Shown here one piece after another: positions 62,448 through 64,000 of a stretch of DNA of 64,000 nucleotides. Every line of letters starts with the position of its first letter. Position 1 is the first letter of the stretch. This DNA comes from Pseudomonas sediminis. Its GTDB lineage: Bacteria > Pseudomonadota > Gammaproteobacteria > Pseudomonadales > Pseudomonadaceae. The position numbers and the translations under genes are program-made. The stretch spans positions 2,356,001 through 2,420,000 of the forward strand of contig NZ_CP154631.1 in assembly GCF_039555755.1 (NCBI RefSeq). Direction: 5' to 3'. The notes below the pieces were generated by a model that was given only the letters and a program-made list of their open reading frames with translations, did not search any database and was not told the DNA's origin.

Positions 62448-64000
62448 GTGGCACTGACCATTCTCGGCCTGTCCGGCGCCCTCAGTCACGATCCGTCCGC
62501 CGCGCTGTACATCGACGGCAAGCTGATCGCGGCCGTGGAAGAGGAGCGCTTCGTGCGCGACAAGCATGCGAAGAACCGCATGCCCTACGAGTCGGCCAAA
62601 TTCTGCCTGGAGCAAGCCGGGGTCAAGCCCTCGGATGTCGACGTGGTAGCGATTCCCTTCGCCCCCATCAGCATCTTCGAGAAGGCCCGCTGGCAGTACG
62701 CCAAGCGCTATGCCTACGCCCCGGATCGCGCTCTCGATGCCATCCTGTTCGGCAACCGCCGCTACAAGCGCTACAAGAAGCGCATCGAGTGGTGCCTGGT
62801 ACAGCTCGGCTTCGACCTGAAGAAGATCAAGATCGAGCCGGTCGAGCACCACCTGGCGCACGCTTCCAGCGCCTATCACTGCTCGGGCTTCCAGGAAAAA
62901 ACCGCGATCCTCGGCATCGACGGCAAGGGCGAGTACGCCACGACCTTCTTCGGCTATGGCGAGAACGGCAAGATCCACAAGATCAAGGAATTCTACGATC
63001 CGGATTCGCTCGGCGGTCTCTACGGTGCGATCACCGAGTACCTGGGTTTCGAGATGCTCGATGGCGAGTTCAAGGTCATGGGCATGGCGCCTTATGGCGA
63101 TGCTGCCAAGTACGATTTCTCGCGTCTGGCCAAGTTCGAGAACGGCGAGCTGATCATCAACACCGAGTACGCCAACGTCATTGGTTTCCGTCGCTACAAG
63201 GAAAATGGCAAGGGCTACTACTTCTCGCCCAAACTGATCGAATGGCTCGGGCCGAAGCGTGAGGGCGATATCGCCGACGACCCTTACATCCATTACGCGG
63301 CCAGCATGCAGGCGCTGTTCGAGAAGTTGGCGCTGCAGATGATGGAGTACTACCTGGGCGACATCCTCAAGGAAACTGGCAAGATCGCCTTCGCTGGCGG
63401 CTGCGCGCTGAACGTCAAGCTCAACCAGAAGATCATCGCCCGCGATGACGTCAAGGAGCTGTTCGTGCAGCCGGCTTCCGGTGATGCCGGCACCGCCGTT
63501 GGTGCTGCCGCCTACGTCTCGCATAAGCGTGGCGTGCCGGTGGAGAAGATGGAGCACGTCTACCTCGGCCCCTCGTACAGCAACGAAGAGGTTATCGCCG
63601 CTTGCGCCAAGCACCCGAACCAGCCGGTTTTCAAACGCATCGACAACACGGCTGAGCGCATCGCCAAGATCATGGTCGATGGCAACCCGGTGGCCTGGTT
63701 CCAGGGCCGTATGGAGTTTGGCCCGCGCGCCCTCGGTGGCCGTTCGATCATCGGTTGCCCAAGCATTCCGGGCGTCGCCGACCGCATCAACGAGCAGATC
63801 AAGTTCCGCGAGCGCTGGAGACCCTTCTGCCCGTCCATGCTCGACACCGTGGCGGCGAAGATGCTCAAGGTGGATCACCCGAGCCCGTTCATGACCTTCA
63901 CCTTCGAGGTGAACGAAGAGTGGAAAGAGCGCGTCAGCGAAGTGGTGCATGAAGACGGCACCTCGCGCGCTCAGGTGCTGGAGCGCCAGTACAACCCGCG
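62448..64000 (+). CDS. wapO: Carbamoyltransferase (WapO-like), cut by the window edge
   Basis: At least 517 residues of a NodU/CmcH-family carbamoyltransferase; the frame is open to the right edge, so the C-terminus is missing. The start is the GTG at 62448, 12 bases after the previous stop. The Kae1-like N-terminal domain has HDPSAALYIDG, EEERFVRDKH and EHHLAHASSAY; the C-terminal domain holds GRMEFGPRALGGRSIIG and IKFRERWRPFCPS. In P. aeruginosa WapO adds a carbamoyl group to heptose II of the core. Confidence 0.9.
   Translation, partial: MALTILGLSGALSHDPSAALYIDGKLIAAVEEERFVRDKHAKNRMPYESAKFCLEQAGVKPSDVDVVAIPFAPISIFEKARWQYAKRYAYAPDRALDAILFGNRRYKRYKKRIEWCLVQLGFDLKKIKIEPVEHHLAHASSAYHCSGFQEKTAILGIDGKGEYATTFFGYGENGKIHKIKEFYDPDSLGGLYGAITEYLGFEMLDGEFKVMGMAPYGDAAKYDFSRLAKFENGELIINTEYANVIGFRRYKENGKGYYFSPKLIEWLGPKREGDIADDPYIHYAASMQALFEKLALQMMEYYLGDILKETGKIAFAGGCALNVKLNQKIIARDDVKELFVQPASGDAGTAVGAAAYVSHKRGVPVEKMEHVYLGPSYSNEEVIAACAKHPNQPVFKRIDNTAERIAKIMVDGNPVAWFQGRMEFGPRALGGRSIIGCPSIPGVADRINEQIKFRERWRPFCPSMLDTVAAKMLKVDHPSPFMTFTFEVNEEWKERVSEVVHEDGTSRAQVLERQYNP

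Noticed and set aside
62403..63950. 515-codon frame on the minus strand at the right edge
   Set aside because: Opposes the carbamoyltransferase, whose plus-strand frame shows all family motifs to the edge; the shadow has none.

Overview
The window is a GC-rich chromosomal segment of a Pseudomonas species. Genus evidence: translationally coupled operons, frequent REP-type palindromes and, from memory, gene order that closely follows P. aeruginosa PAO1 from about PA5005 to PA5028 (LPS core, ilvE, glnE, aceEF, dipA, msrA, rlmJ, acyl-CoA dehydrogenase, cvrA, mscK, selO, metY, usp, parA). The three-lipoyl-domain AceF points away from P. aeruginosa itself, perhaps to the mendocina/oleovorans side of the genus, but species cannot be fixed from the sequence alone. 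No tRNA, rRNA, insertion sequence or CRISPR array was seen, and no gene-free stretch exceeds 300 bases.

Region 1 (24-2740, minus strand) is a small operon: hotdog dehydratase-like protein, ABC ATPase, ABC-2 permease, acyl carrier protein. It continues beyond the left edge. A divergent membrane methyltransferase (2804-3358) and a separate lipoprotein gene (3377-3970) follow.

Region 2 (4033-23137, minus strand) is a complete aryl polyene (APE) pigment cluster, read from apeC at 23137 down to a terminator at 3991-4017. It holds a chain-length-factor ketosynthase, two further ketosynthases, a ketoreductase, two dehydratase activities (one fused to the AMP ligase), two carrier proteins, acyltransferases, a glycosyltransferase, an aromatic amino acid ammonia-lyase, thioesterase, LolA-like carrier, MMPL exporter and lipoproteins. 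Three additions stand out in its middle: a flavin-dependent halogenase-like enzyme, a CPA2-type antiporter-like membrane protein and a methyltransferase. A palindromic MITE-like element sits exactly at the halogenase stop codon and makes the largest gap in the otherwise overlapping run from apeC to apeR. Together the genes should make an aromatic starter, extend it to a conjugated polyene, tailor it and send it to the outer membrane.

Region 3 (23385-45502) is conserved housekeeping: an orphan ParA, universal stress protein, thioesterase, TrxC, MetY, SLC13 permease, SelO, MscK-type channel, K+/H+ antiporter, acyl-CoA dehydrogenase, nitronate monooxygenase, RlmJ, a degraded YjfB-like remnant, MsrA, the c-di-GMP phosphodiesterase DipA and two small membrane or exported proteins.

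Region 4 (45598-54547) has the aceEF pyruvate dehydrogenase operon with its terminator, divergent from glnE across a 271-bp gap carrying two matching palindromes, then ilvE. Region 5 (54567-64000, plus strand) is a tightly coupled LPS inner-core operon: waaF, waaC, waaG, waaP, a GT9-like gene apparently absent at this point in PAO1, two kinase-like genes, a tandem two-kinase-domain protein and a carbamoyltransferase cut by the window edge.
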